Shown here in pieces: positions 1 to 6,519 of a stretch of 6,758 bases of DNA. The stretch comes from Betaproteobacteria bacterium RIFCSPLOWO2_02_FULL_68_150 (GTDB taxonomy: Bacteria > Pseudomonadota > Gammaproteobacteria > Burkholderiales > SG8-39). The notes beneath the pieces were generated by a model, which saw nothing but the letters and a program-made list of their open reading frames with translations, was not told where the DNA came from and did no database searches. The first letter of the stretch is position 1; every line of letters begins with the position of its first letter. A program made the position numbers and the translations under genes. The stretch is taken from the NCBI GenBank assembly GCA_001771975.1, contig MERE01000061.1:1-6758 (forward strand), given 5' to 3'.

Positions 1-719
1 GACACCTGCTGGCCGAAGGCGTTGACGATGCGCTGGCGTTCTTCGCTCGCGTGGAACGCCTTGACGATGCGCCGGCGCAGCTGGCCGGCGACGAATCCGG
101 CCGCAACGCCCGCGAGCAGCAGCATCACGCCCTTCATCAGGACGAATGCCGGCGCCGAAAGGACCTCCGGGGTCGCGCCATCGGCATCGCCCTGTGCAAC
201 GACAATCGACAACGCGACGAACTCCACCGCGGCGACCAGCCCCGTGAAAACCGAGAGCCGGAAATCGAGCCGCAGCGTCGACAGCACGATGAACACGCCA
301 TAAAGGAGCGCCGGCGGGCCCTGCAGCACCACCACCGGGTTCGTGTACTGGCCGATGAGCAGCATCAGGATCGTCGGCACGCTGGTTTCGATGAACGCGC
401 TCAGGAAGCGCAGCGCCCCGGGGAGCATTCGGCCGCGGCCGAGCTGCCGGCCAAGCACGTATCGCAGCAGCAGCTCGTAGACGACCAGTGCGCCGCACAC
501 ACCGACAGCAATTCCAATCATTCCCGTGCTGCGGAAGTTGCGCAGGTACTCTTCGCGGAAAATCACCGCGAACAGTGGAAAGACGACGCTCAGCAGCGCG
601 AAGATGCCGGCGAGGATCGCCATGCGCATGCGCTCGCTCTGCAGGATCTCGCGGCTCAGGTGCCGTTCGAACGCGACGAGCGATTGCGCCGCGGGATCGT
701 CCTCGGGGGCGGCGCTCAT
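1..719 (-). CDS. Membrane-anchored class III adenylate/guanylate cyclase, N-terminal part only
   Basis: The gene starts at 719 and runs off the window at position 1, leaving 239 residues of the sensor/anchor half. After a soluble, acidic start and a charged helix (about 18-32), the protein has about five or six hydrophobic segments (about 33-54, 65-83, 113-123 with 133-148, 155-175, 190-212). A basic cytoplasmic stretch (RRRIVKAF, 216-222) follows, then ERQRIVNAFGQQV at 227-239. That last stretch closely resembles the linker that, in class III nucleotide cyclases with a membrane N-terminus, directly precedes the catalytic domain. The expected product would convert ATP (or GTP) to the cyclic nucleotide in the cytoplasm, but no metal-binding aspartate or transition-state residue is inside the window, so activity and substrate are unverified. 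The ATG overlaps the TGA of the upstream 145-aa gene (ATGA) and lacks a clear Shine-Dalgarno, so translational coupling is likely. A histidine kinase or diguanylate cyclase with a similar anchor is the alternative. Confidence 0.8.
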   Translation of the reverse strand, partial: MSAAPEDDPAAQSLVAFERHLSREILQSERMRMAILAGIFALLSVVFPLFAVIFREEYLRNFRSTGMIGIAVGVCGALVVYELLLRYVLGRQLGRGRMLPGALRFLSAFIETSVPTILMLLIGQYTNPVVVLQGPPALLYGVFIVLSTLRLDFRLSVFTGLVAAVEFVALSIVVAQGDADGATPEVLSAPAFVLMKGVMLLLAGVAAGFVAGQLRRRIVKAFHASEERQRIVNAFGQQV

Positions 720-1153
720 CCGGCGCTGCGCAGCTCTACCGACCAGGCGGACAGGAGCTTGGCGCCGTCGAACAGGGCGCCACGCGCGCTGTAGCGGCGC
801 TCGTCGCGCTGCAGCAGCGTGTCCTGCCCGCGGTAGCGGCCGGTGGCCGATTCGTAGCTCGAGAGAATCGCGTCGCTCAGGATCAGGAAGCGGCCGCGCA
901 GCGTGCCGAGCGTCGAGCTGTTCGAGGACCAGTGCGTGGCGAGCGCGCCGGGCGCGAGCGGATGAATTTCGTACAGCGTGCGCGTTTCCTGCGGCGTCGC
1001 GGTCATGGCGCGCAGCAGGCCCTCGTAGATCCACTTGTCCGGATAGTGGCGGACTTCCGCGCTGCCCTCCACCCCCGTGAGGTTGCCGAAGCCGTCGAAA
1101 AACTCGCCTTCGGCACGCCACAGGCCGGGACGCAGCAGAAACGTGTGCTCCAT
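716..1153 (-). CDS. Conserved-looking 145-aa protein of unknown function, coupled to the cyclase
   Basis: This is a soluble protein of 145 residues with no signal peptide or membrane segment. It is rich in alternating hydrophobic, aromatic and polar residues with Gly turns (for example GLWRAEGEFFDGFGNLTG near the start, then W, Y and RYRG motifs), which suggests an all-beta, possibly calycin/lipocalin-like barrel. That fold guess comes from pattern only. I do not recognise the family. I chose the ATG at 1153 because upstream in-frame codons (up to 1297) would run antisense into the ligase gene and give an Ala/Arg-rich, non-protein-like extension. No Shine-Dalgarno precedes the ATG; an AT-rich -10-like element lies 8 bases upstream, so a leaderless mRNA is possible. 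Its TGA overlaps the cyclase ATG, implying one operon and probably a related role, such as ligand binding or modulation of the cyclase signal (inference). Confidence 0.75.
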   Translation of the reverse strand: MEHTFLLRPGLWRAEGEFFDGFGNLTGVEGSAEVRHYPDKWIYEGLLRAMTATPQETRTLYEIHPLAPGALATHWSSNSSTLGTLRGRFLILSDAILSSYESATGRYRGQDTLLQRDERRYSARGALFDGAKLLSAWSVELRSAG

Positions 1154-1176
1154 GGCCCGGAATATACTTTGCCGCC
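1154..1176. promoter_or_regulatory. Compact divergent promoter region with overlapping -10-like hexamers
   Basis: Only 23 bases separate the divergent start codons of the 145-aa gene (minus, 1153) and the acyl-CoA ligase (plus, 1177). This GC-rich gap contains an AT island at 1161-1170. On the plus strand it reads TATACT (1163-1168), and on the minus strand TATATT (complement of 1161-1166). Each hexamer would place a transcription start within a few bases of its own ATG, and neither gene has a Shine-Dalgarno, so leaderless or near-leaderless mRNAs on both sides are plausible. I see no good -35 hexamer at 16-18 base spacing on either strand, so this rests on the -10 match and geometry. Confidence 0.45.
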
Positions 1177-2724
1177 ATGGAATCCCGCCACTTCCGTCAT
1201 TGGCCGCGCGATCTGCCGCGCAGCCTCGCGCTGCCGCCGCTTCGCCTGCACCAACTGCTGGCCGAATCGGCGCGGCGCTTTCCCGGCAAGCCGGCAACCG
1301 TGTTCCAGGGCGAGGCGCTGAGCTACGCGGAGGTGCTGCAACGCACGGAGGCTCTCGCCGGCCACCTGCAGCGCGCCTGCGGCGTGCGGCGCGGCGAGCG
1401 CGTGCTGCTCGACCTGCAGAACGGACCGGCGTTCGTCATCGCGTTCTTTGCCGCACTGCGCGCCGATGCGGTGGCGGTGCCGGTGAGCCCGATGAACCTC
1501 GAGGCCGAGCTGCGCCATTACCTCGACGACAGCGGCGCCCGCGTCGCGATTGCCGATCGCGAGGTCGCGCCGCGTTTCGCCGGCCTGCCGCTCGATCACC
1601 TGATCGTCGCCGATGAAATGCCGGCGCAGGGCGAACCCCCCGGCCCGTCGCAGGCCGGCAGCAGCGAGCTGTGCGTCATGCCCTACACTTCGGGCAGCAC
1701 CGGCCAGCCCAAGGGCTGCATGCACACGCATGCCACCGCGATGCATAACGTCGTCGGCTCGGCGCTCTGGAAGCATGTCGCAGCGGATTCGGTCGCCCTG
1801 GCCACGGCGCCCTTTTTTCACGTCACCGGGTTGATCCACAGCTTTCTCGCCACCGTGTATGCCGGCGGCACGATCGTGATCCAGCGGCGCTGGGAACCGC
1901 AGGCCGCGGCCGAGCTGGTCGAGCGCCACCGCTGCACGCACTGGGACAACGTGCCGACGATGGTGGTCGACCTGCTCTCGCACCCCAGCGCGCTCGCGCA
2001 CGACGTGTCGTCGCTGAAGTGGATTTTCGGCGGCGGCGCGGCGATGCCCGAGGCGATCGCGCAGAAGCTCTACGAGATCTGCGGCGTGCACTACATCGAG
2101 GGCTACGGCTTGACCGAGACGATCTCGCAGACCCACATCAACCCGCCGCAGAATCCGAAAAAACAATGCCTCGGCATCCCGACCTTCGACACCGAAGCGC
2201 TGGTGGTGGATCCGGAAAGCTTCAGAGCGCTCGGACCCGGCGAGCAGGGCGAAATCGTGGTGCGCGGGCCGCAGCTCCTGACCGGCTACTGGAAGAACGA
2301 GCAGGCCTTCCGCGAGTCATGGCTGGAGATCGAGGGCAGGAAGTTCTTTCGCACCGGCGATCTCGGCCGCACCGACGAGGACGGCTACTTTTACATCTCC
2401 GACCGCCTGAAGCGCATGATCAACGCCGCGGGCTTCAAGGTCTGGCCGGCGGAAGTGGAAGCCGCCATGTACCGGCATCCGGCGATCCAGGAATGCTGCA
2501 TCATTGCGTCGCCGGACGCGCGGCGCGGAGAAACCGTGAAGGCCGTGGTGGTGCTGAAACCCGGCGCCGCTGCGAGCGGCGACGAAATCCTCGGCTGGGC
2601 GCGCGGCCAGATGGCCGCGTACAAGGTGCCGCGGCTGATCGAGTTCAGCCGCGCGCTGCCGCGCACGCCTTCGGGCAAGATCCAGTGGCGCGCGCTGCAG
2701 GAACAGGAATTCGCGCGGCAATGA
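1177..2724 (+). CDS. AMP-forming acyl-CoA ligase (FadD-like, fatty acid/carboxylic acid-CoA ligase)
   Basis: This 515-aa cytoplasmic enzyme of the ANL adenylate-forming superfamily activates a carboxylic acid with ATP to an acyl-AMP, then transfers it to CoA. All core motifs are intact: the phosphate-binding loop YTSGSTGQPKG (170-180), FFHVTG (213-218), the adenine-binding GYGLTET (309-315), TGDLG with the ribose-binding Asp395, the hinge region SDRLKRMI (408-415), GFKVWPAEVE (419-428), and the catalytic lysine K501 in TPSGKIQWRAL. Length is usual for bacterial medium/long-chain acyl-CoA ligases. The start at 1177 gives a natural N-terminus (HWPRDLPRSL) leading into the family's first helix, and no alternative start lies just upstream. 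No Shine-Dalgarno is visible. The substrate cannot be read from sequence; long-chain fatty acid is the default, and aromatic or short-chain acids remain possible. It stands alone: divergent from the gene on its left and convergent with the propeller gene, with 18 bases between stops. Confidence 0.93.
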   Translation: MESRHFRHWPRDLPRSLALPPLRLHQLLAESARRFPGKPATVFQGEALSYAEVLQRTEALAGHLQRACGVRRGERVLLDLQNGPAFVIAFFAALRADAVAVPVSPMNLEAELRHYLDDSGARVAIADREVAPRFAGLPLDHLIVADEMPAQGEPPGPSQAGSSELCVMPYTSGSTGQPKGCMHTHATAMHNVVGSALWKHVAADSVALATAPFFHVTGLIHSFLATVYAGGTIVIQRRWEPQAAAELVERHRCTHWDNVPTMVVDLLSHPSALAHDVSSLKWIFGGGAAMPEAIAQKLYEICGVHYIEGYGLTETISQTHINPPQNPKKQCLGIPTFDTEALVVDPESFRALGPGEQGEIVVRGPQLLTGYWKNEQAFRESWLEIEGRKFFRTGDLGRTDEDGYFYISDRLKRMINAAGFKVWPAEVEAAMYRHPAIQECCIIASPDARRGETVKAVVVLKPGAAASGDEILGWARGQMAAYKVPRLIEFSRALPRTPSGKIQWRALQEQEFARQ

Positions 2725-2742
2725 CCGCTTACCTGCCGGCTC

Positions 2743-3927
2743 TCAGTGACCCGCAGGATCGTTCCAGCGTGGCAGCAGCACCATGCTGTTCGGGTTGTAG
2801 CCCATGTTCTTCAGCGTGTCGACGCTGCCGATCACCTTGTCGTTTTTCAAATCGATTACGGTGATCGAACCGTCGCTCATGCCCGGCAGATTGAGCAGAG
2901 CGTTCTGGACGTAGGCGTAACGACCGTCCAGGGTAAACGCGACGTGGTGCGCGCCCTCTGCGGTGGCGATGGATTTCAGCAGCCGCGGTTTGCCCGGGCC
3001 GGCGCTCAGATCGAAGATGTGCAGATGCCCGGGTTTGGCGGTGGTCACGTACATGCGGTCGGCCTTCTTGTTGAAGTAGATTTCGAGCGCCACTCCGGCG
3101 CCCTGGGCCGAAAAATCGTGCGCCTGGTTCACATCGAAATCCTTCTTCGCCGCATTCCAGGTGGCGGTCCACAGCGTGCCTTCATACATGTTGGTGACAT
3201 AGGCCACCGGCGGATTGGCGCCCGGGACGAACAGGATCTCCACTGGCGCATTCCTGGCGGGAGACGGCTTGTTCGAGACCTTGTAGGTGCCGAGCACCTT
3301 GCCGCTGTTCGCTTCCACCGCGCTGATGGCTTCGCCCGCGTCGCCCAGATCGGATGCGCGCACGGTGCTCGAGAGCAGAATTCGGTCAATGCCGTTGTGG
3401 ATGGCAATCCCGTGCGGATACGGCGCAGCCACCTTGATCGTCTTGAGCGGCTGGTCCTTTTTCGCGTCGCCAACCACCATCGCCTGCGCGCCCATGCAGC
3501 TCAGGTACCAGTGCTTGCCGTTGTCGGAGAAAACCACGTCTTCGCCAACGCTGCAGCCGGGAACCGCCACGACCTTGCTGATCCCGTAGGGTTTCTTCTT
3601 CATGTCGATGACGCGAAGTTCCTCCTTGCCGAGCGCCGTGACGTAGGCCTTGGACCGGTCGCGGTTGTAGAAGATGTGGTGCGCGACAAGGTCGCCCGGC
3701 AGCGCGATGTCCTGAACGATTTTGCCAAAGTTCCTGGACTTCGGATCGACGTCGATGATCGCGATGCCCTCCTTGCGCGCGGGCGCCGCGACGGGGGTCT
3801 TGAGCGCCTTCAGCGATTCGGGCGACTTGGTCTCGTAATTGACCATCGCAAGGATCTCGCCGACGGCGATCGACGGCAGCAGCGCAAGCGACGCGGTGAT
3901 GCAAAACGGCACAAATACTCTCGGCAT
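2743..3927 (-). CDS. Exported beta-propeller (YVTN/YncE-like) protein
   Basis: The protein has 394 residues. A hydrophobic N-terminus (residues 4-22, ending near AVG) looks like a Sec signal peptide, so the mature protein is probably periplasmic. The rest is a run of propeller blades with repeated strand pairs: IAIIDVDP (55-62), KAYVTALG then LRVIDM (93-109), PHGIAI (171-176), VAYVTNMYEGTLW (241-253), RMYVTTAKPGHLHIFDL (291-307), HHVAFTLDGRYAYVQN (327-342) and SITVIDL (354-360). These are typical of YVTN or cytochrome-cd1-like propellers. Histidines recur at equivalent blade positions (H83-H84, H172, H301/H303, H327-H328) and could form a metal or substrate site near the axis. A distant likeness to selenium-binding/methanethiol-oxidase propellers (a DPKS segment, an HH pair) is possible but weak. 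I chose 3927 over the longer 3996 start because AGGGGA sits 5 bases upstream and the signal peptide then begins at residue 1. Function unknown; it is divergent from the cupredoxin/membrane-protein unit. Confidence 0.85.
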   Translation of the reverse strand: MPRVFVPFCITASLALLPSIAVGEILAMVNYETKSPESLKALKTPVAAPARKEGIAIIDVDPKSRNFGKIVQDIALPGDLVAHHIFYNRDRSKAYVTALGKEELRVIDMKKKPYGISKVVAVPGCSVGEDVVFSDNGKHWYLSCMGAQAMVVGDAKKDQPLKTIKVAAPYPHGIAIHNGIDRILLSSTVRASDLGDAGEAISAVEANSGKVLGTYKVSNKPSPARNAPVEILFVPGANPPVAYVTNMYEGTLWTATWNAAKKDFDVNQAHDFSAQGAGVALEIYFNKKADRMYVTTAKPGHLHIFDLSAGPGKPRLLKSIATAEGAHHVAFTLDGRYAYVQNALLNLPGMSDGSITVIDLKNDKVIGSVDTLKNMGYNPNSMVLLPRWNDPAGH

Positions 3928-4126
3928 GGCAATCCCCTGTTCAGATGATATTGCGTGGCGACTTGCCCAGCCTGCGAGGGGCACCGCATCTCGCAAGCGA
4001 GCGTAAAAGCCGGACTTCCAACGTTTGCAGGGCGTGACTATCCACTACTATCTCGCACGAGTAAAGATTTCAATGATGCCTGACTCCATCCATCAGTCGA
4101 ATTCTCGATGTGCGGCGCAGCAAGCG
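3928..4126. promoter_or_regulatory. Divergent intergenic region between propeller and cupredoxin-like genes
   Basis: About 200 bases with lower GC and non-coding-like composition separate the two divergent units and should hold both promoters. For the propeller gene, TATCAT on the minus strand (complement of 3945-3950) is a fair -10 without a convincing -35. On the plus strand TACTAT (4046-4051) is a weaker -10 candidate. The short palindromic stretch TCGCAAGCGA (3991-4000) might be an operator but is too short to call. No terminator is seen. Confidence 0.4.
3933..3938 (-). promoter_or_regulatory. Ribosome binding site of the propeller gene
   Basis: On the minus strand AGGGGA lies 5 bases before the ATG at 3927. 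It supports that start over the upstream in-frame ATG at 3996, which has no such motif and would place 23 non-signal-like residues in front of the signal peptide. Confidence 0.6.
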
Positions 4127-4540
4127 ATGCCGAACGTGCAGCTGACATTTGGCTGGCCGGCGCTGGGCGCGCTCGGAAGGCGCGCCCTGGCCGTGCTGCT
4201 TGGCGTCGCGCTGCTTGGCGCCGCAGCGGCGGTGCGCGAGTTCGATCTCAACATCCTCAAGCGCCGCATTGAAGGAGGCGGCGCCACAATCCGTGTCAAG
4301 CGGGGCGAGACAGTGTTGTTGCGGTGGCGCACCGACGAGGCGGCGTCGTTGCATGTGCACGGCTACGACCTGCGGGCCAAGCTGTCCCCGTTGGCGCCGA
4401 CAAGCATGCGCTTCGAGGCCCGCGTAGCGGGTCGTTTCGCGATCACGGCACACGAATTTGGCGCAGTGGCGGACCATGAGAGCCGCCAGAAAGAGCACCG
4501 CGAAACAACGCTGCTGCACCTCGAAGTGCTGCCAGAGTGA
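4127..4540 (+). CDS. Cupredoxin-like, His-rich exported or membrane-anchored small protein lacking the copper Cys
   Basis: With the ATG at 4127 the product has 137 residues. A basic region (GRR, 17-19) and a hydrophobic Ala/Leu segment (20-36) form a signal peptide or N-terminal anchor. A compact beta domain follows: a strand with a GGATIRVKRGETVLLRW pattern (51-67), LHVHGYDL (75-82), MRFEARVAGRFAITAHEFG (94-112) and LLHLEVLP (129-136). This order of strands, with the His in the middle edge strand, matches cupredoxin-fold domains. Histidines at 76, 78, 109, 117, 124 and 131 could bind metal, but the domain has no cysteine, so a classical blue-copper site is excluded. The start is uncertain: ATG codons at 4073 and 4076 and a TTG at 4025 are in frame, but codon use upstream of 4127 looks non-coding and they would bury the signal peptide. 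The TGA overlaps the next gene's GTG (GTGA), indicating coupling and a shared role in the envelope. Confidence 0.75.
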   Translation: MPNVQLTFGWPALGALGRRALAVLLGVALLGAAAAVREFDLNILKRRIEGGGATIRVKRGETVLLRWRTDEAASLHVHGYDLRAKLSPLAPTSMRFEARVAGRFAITAHEFGAVADHESRQKEHRETTLLHLEVLPE

Positions 4541-6036
4541 CCCGGCGCGCAGCAACTTTCGCGGTGCGCGCGCAGCGGCGCACGCGGGCTGCGGTCGCCG
4601 TGTCGCTTGGCGCCCTCGTTGCGTCCGCACAAGCCCAGGCGCACGGTTTCGGCGCGCGCTACGACCTGCCGATCCCGCTATCACTCTACCTTGCCGGCGC
4701 CGGGCTCACCGTCGCGCTGTCGTTCGCCATGCTCGCGCTCTTCATGCGCAAAGCACCGTCGGCGGGCGAATACCGGAGCATCGACCTGACGCACACGGTT
4801 TTCGGGCGCTTGCTCGGCGCACCGGGCGTGCTGCTCACCTGCCGTATGCTCGGCGTCGCACTTTTTTTGCTGGTAGTAACTGCGGGCTTGTTTGGCGTAC
4901 AAAGCCCATTAAAAAACATCGCTCCGGTAATGGTCTGGGCCATCTGGTGGGTGGGCATGGCCTATATCTCGGCCTTGCTCGGCAACTTGTGGGCGCTCGT
5001 CAATCCGCTCGACACTCTGTTCGCATGGACGGAGGCGCTTTGCGCGCGTATTTGGCCTGGTCGGGAACTTACGCTCGGACTGCGCTACCCGGACACTCTC
5101 GGCGCCTGGCCCGCAAGCGTTCTGTTTCTGGCCTTCGTCTGGATGGAGGTGGTGTGGGAACACAGCGACAGTCCAGCGTACCTGGCCACGGCGATGCTCG
5201 GGTACTCCGCGCTCACCTGGCTCGGCATGCTGCTCTTCGGCAGGGCGCAGTGGCTGCGTCGTGGCGAGGTATTTGCGCTTGTGTTCGGACTACTGGCACG
5301 CTTCGCCCCCACCGAGCTGCGCGAGTCTGGCGCTGGTAGGTGCGCCCTGGACCTGCGCCCCTACGGAGTCGGGCTGCTTTCGCGCGAACCGGTGTCCAAC
5401 TCGATCCTCGTGCTGGTGCTGGCGATGCTCGCTGCGGTGAGCTTCGACGGTTTCATCGAAACGCCACTCTGGGCGGCGATCCTCGAGTATTACGCGCCGC
5501 CCGCACAGGATCTGGCGAGCGACAGCGGCGCGGCACGCGCGTGGGTGCAGACCGCGGGCGTGATTGGCGCGCCCCTGCTGTTTGTCGCCGTCTACCTGGT
5601 CTTCGCCCGCCTGATCGCATGGGGCGGGGAGGCGCGCGTTCCGGTCACGCGCACAGCGGGCTTGTTTGTGTTGACGCTGGTGCCAATTGCCATCGCCTAC
5701 CACCTGGCGCATTACCTTTCCTTTCTCGCAATGGCCGGGCAATACCTGATTCCCCTTGCCTCCGATCCATTCGGCTTCGGTCGGGACTTGTTTGGCACGA
5801 AAAACTATTTCGTCCGGATCGGACTGGTCGACGCCCGCGCGGTCTGGTACATCTCGATCGGCGCCATCGTCACGGGTCATGTCGTTGCGGTCTATCTGGC
5901 GCACCGCACCGCCTTGCGGGCGTATTCCGATCGGCGGCTTGCCCTGCGCAGCCAGTGGCCGATGGTTGCATTGATGGTTTGCTATACGATGATCAGCCTG
6001 TGGATCATCGCGCAGCCGATCGTCACGATCCGGTGA
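4537..6036 (+). CDS. Polytopic inner-membrane protein of unknown function (family sometimes labelled 'fenitrothion hydrolase')
   Basis: The protein has 499 residues. The Arg-rich N-terminus (RR at 3-4, RAQRRTR at 11-17) and the hydrophobic stretch to AQAQA (31-35) look like a cleavable signal, so HGFGARYDLPIPL (36-48) would start the mature chain outside. About ten membrane helices follow (near 47-70, 97-119, 129-151, 190-208, 214-235, 243-255, 287-305, 339-360, 371-399, 436-455, 474-494). Polar residues inside or beside helices stand out: N157-P158, E204/E208/H209, D304, H389/H392 (AYHLAHYLSF), D410 and H448. They could form a metal or proton site. From memory, relatives with the HGFG-RYDLP start are annotated in databases as 'fenitrothion hydrolase' or as hypothetical; I cannot verify this and see no known hydrolase signature. 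The GTG start overlaps the cupredoxin-like gene's TGA, with a weak GAAG about 10 bases upstream, so translation is probably coupled. No strong terminator follows. Confidence 0.8.
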   Translation: MTRRAATFAVRAQRRTRAAVAVSLGALVASAQAQAHGFGARYDLPIPLSLYLAGAGLTVALSFAMLALFMRKAPSAGEYRSIDLTHTVFGRLLGAPGVLLTCRMLGVALFLLVVTAGLFGVQSPLKNIAPVMVWAIWWVGMAYISALLGNLWALVNPLDTLFAWTEALCARIWPGRELTLGLRYPDTLGAWPASVLFLAFVWMEVVWEHSDSPAYLATAMLGYSALTWLGMLLFGRAQWLRRGEVFALVFGLLARFAPTELRESGAGRCALDLRPYGVGLLSREPVSNSILVLVLAMLAAVSFDGFIETPLWAAILEYYAPPAQDLASDSGAARAWVQTAGVIGAPLLFVAVYLVFARLIAWGGEARVPVTRTAGLFVLTLVPIAIAYHLAHYLSFLAMAGQYLIPLASDPFGFGRDLFGTKNYFVRIGLVDARAVWYISIGAIVTGHVVAVYLAHRTALRAYSDRRLALRSQWPMVALMVCYTMISLWIIAQPIVTIR

Positions 6037-6301
6037 ATTGCTCAAGCCTGCGCAACATCGCGCTCACCGCGCCCTATGCGCAAGGCACCGGTGGGGCAGT
6101 GGCCAACGCCAAGACCACATCATTCGCAGGGGTCCTTGAGGACTGAATACACACCCATTTTTGCTGCATTGCACCGCTAAAGTATTACATTATTTGAATT
6201 GGTTATGGCATTGATCAAAAATGACAACTATGTTTTCTTCACTTGCGCCCATAGATTGATTACCGCAGCGCAGCATCCCTGCGCATTGAAGGAGACAGAT
6301 C
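6037..6301. promoter_or_regulatory. Intergenic region, AT-rich in its second half; probable promoter and 5' leader of the small-protein gene
   Basis: These 265 bases hold no convincing gene. The first half is GC-rich; the second (about 6150-6240) is clearly AT-rich for this genome, as expected of a promoter. The best pair I can place is TTGAAT (6194-6199) with AAAAAT (6217-6222) at 17-base spacing, a moderate match. An 8-base perfect palindrome, TTGATCAA (6211-6218), overlaps it and could be an operator half of FNR/CRP type, but the full FNR consensus is not present. GTCC-TTGA-GGAC (6132-6143) is a 4-bp hairpin, too weak for a terminator. Confidence 0.4.
6289..6294 (+). promoter_or_regulatory. 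Strong ribosome binding site of the 66-aa gene
   Basis: AAGGAG lies 7 bases before the ATG at 6302, the clearest Shine-Dalgarno in the window. It decides the reading frame here: the overlapping longer frame starting at 6199 has no such site. Confidence 0.8.
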
Positions 6302-6502
6302 ATGGAAGAACGACTAAGGCTGTACGAAGGCGAAGGACGAATTCGGCGCATCGATCACGCGGCGGTGGAGCGCGAGGCACGCAAGCTGCGCGCGCTCTAT
6401 CTCGGCGCGCTCATCGGAGGCGCCCTGAAATGGTTCGCGCGTGTCGACCCCCAGCGCCGCCTGTGCCAGCCATTGGGTCGCAGCGTCCGGCTGCTGGGCT
6501 GA
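6302..6502 (+). CDS. Small basic protein of unknown function (66 aa)
   Basis: The gene is short, but the strong AAGGAG at proper spacing and GC-rich third positions support it. The product is Arg-rich and probably cytoplasmic or membrane-associated. A charged N-terminus (MEERLRLYEGEGRIRRIDHA) leads into a likely amphipathic helix (about 20-47) whose centre LYLGALIGGALKWF (32-45) is hydrophobic enough for peripheral membrane contact, or a short anchor. A basic tail with a single Cys (C55) ends the protein. I do not recognise the family. It sits 17 bases upstream of a GNAT acetyltransferase gene on the same strand, so the two are probably co-transcribed. Possible roles such as a regulator or an acetylation target are guesses. 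Confidence 0.7.
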   Translation: MEERLRLYEGEGRIRRIDHAAVEREARKLRALYLGALIGGALKWFARVDPQRRLCQPLGRSVRLLG

Positions 6503-6519
6503 GGCCGGGGTAGCGGACC

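Noticed and set aside
51..794. Plus-strand open frame of 247 codons
   Set aside because: It is antisense to the cyclase and 145-aa genes, is extremely rich in Arg, Gln, His and Ala with no recognisable fold, and is a typical GC-rich shadow frame.
1003..2166. Minus-strand open frame of 387 codons
   Set aside because: It is antisense to the acyl-CoA ligase, whose motifs are all intact in the other strand; composition is shadow-like.
2746..3948. Plus-strand open frame of 400 codons
   Set aside because: It is the exact antisense of the propeller gene, which has a signal peptide, a ribosome binding site and clear blade repeats.
3928..3996. N-terminal extension of the propeller protein from the ATG at 3996
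   Set aside because: It would put 23 residues before a good signal peptide, and the AGGGGA site favours the ATG at 3927.
4025..4126. Longer cupredoxin-like product starting at TTG 4025 or ATG 4073/4076
   Set aside because: Third codon positions here are not GC-rich as in the rest of the gene, no clear ribosome binding site is present, and the signal peptide would be internal. The 4073/4076 starts cannot be fully excluded.
6132..6143. Hairpin GTCC-TTGA-GGAC as a terminator after the membrane protein gene
   Set aside because: The stem has only 4 pairs and the nearest T-run is about 14 bases downstream.
6076..6180. Small open frame of 34 codons in the intergenic region
   Set aside because: No ribosome binding site, no recognisable features, and it crosses the GC-to-AT composition boundary.
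6199..6513. Plus-strand open frame of 104 codons overlapping the 66-aa gene
   Set aside because: It has no ribosome binding site, while the overlapping 66-aa frame has AAGGAG at the right distance; the C-terminal half is Arg/Pro-rich shadow sequence.
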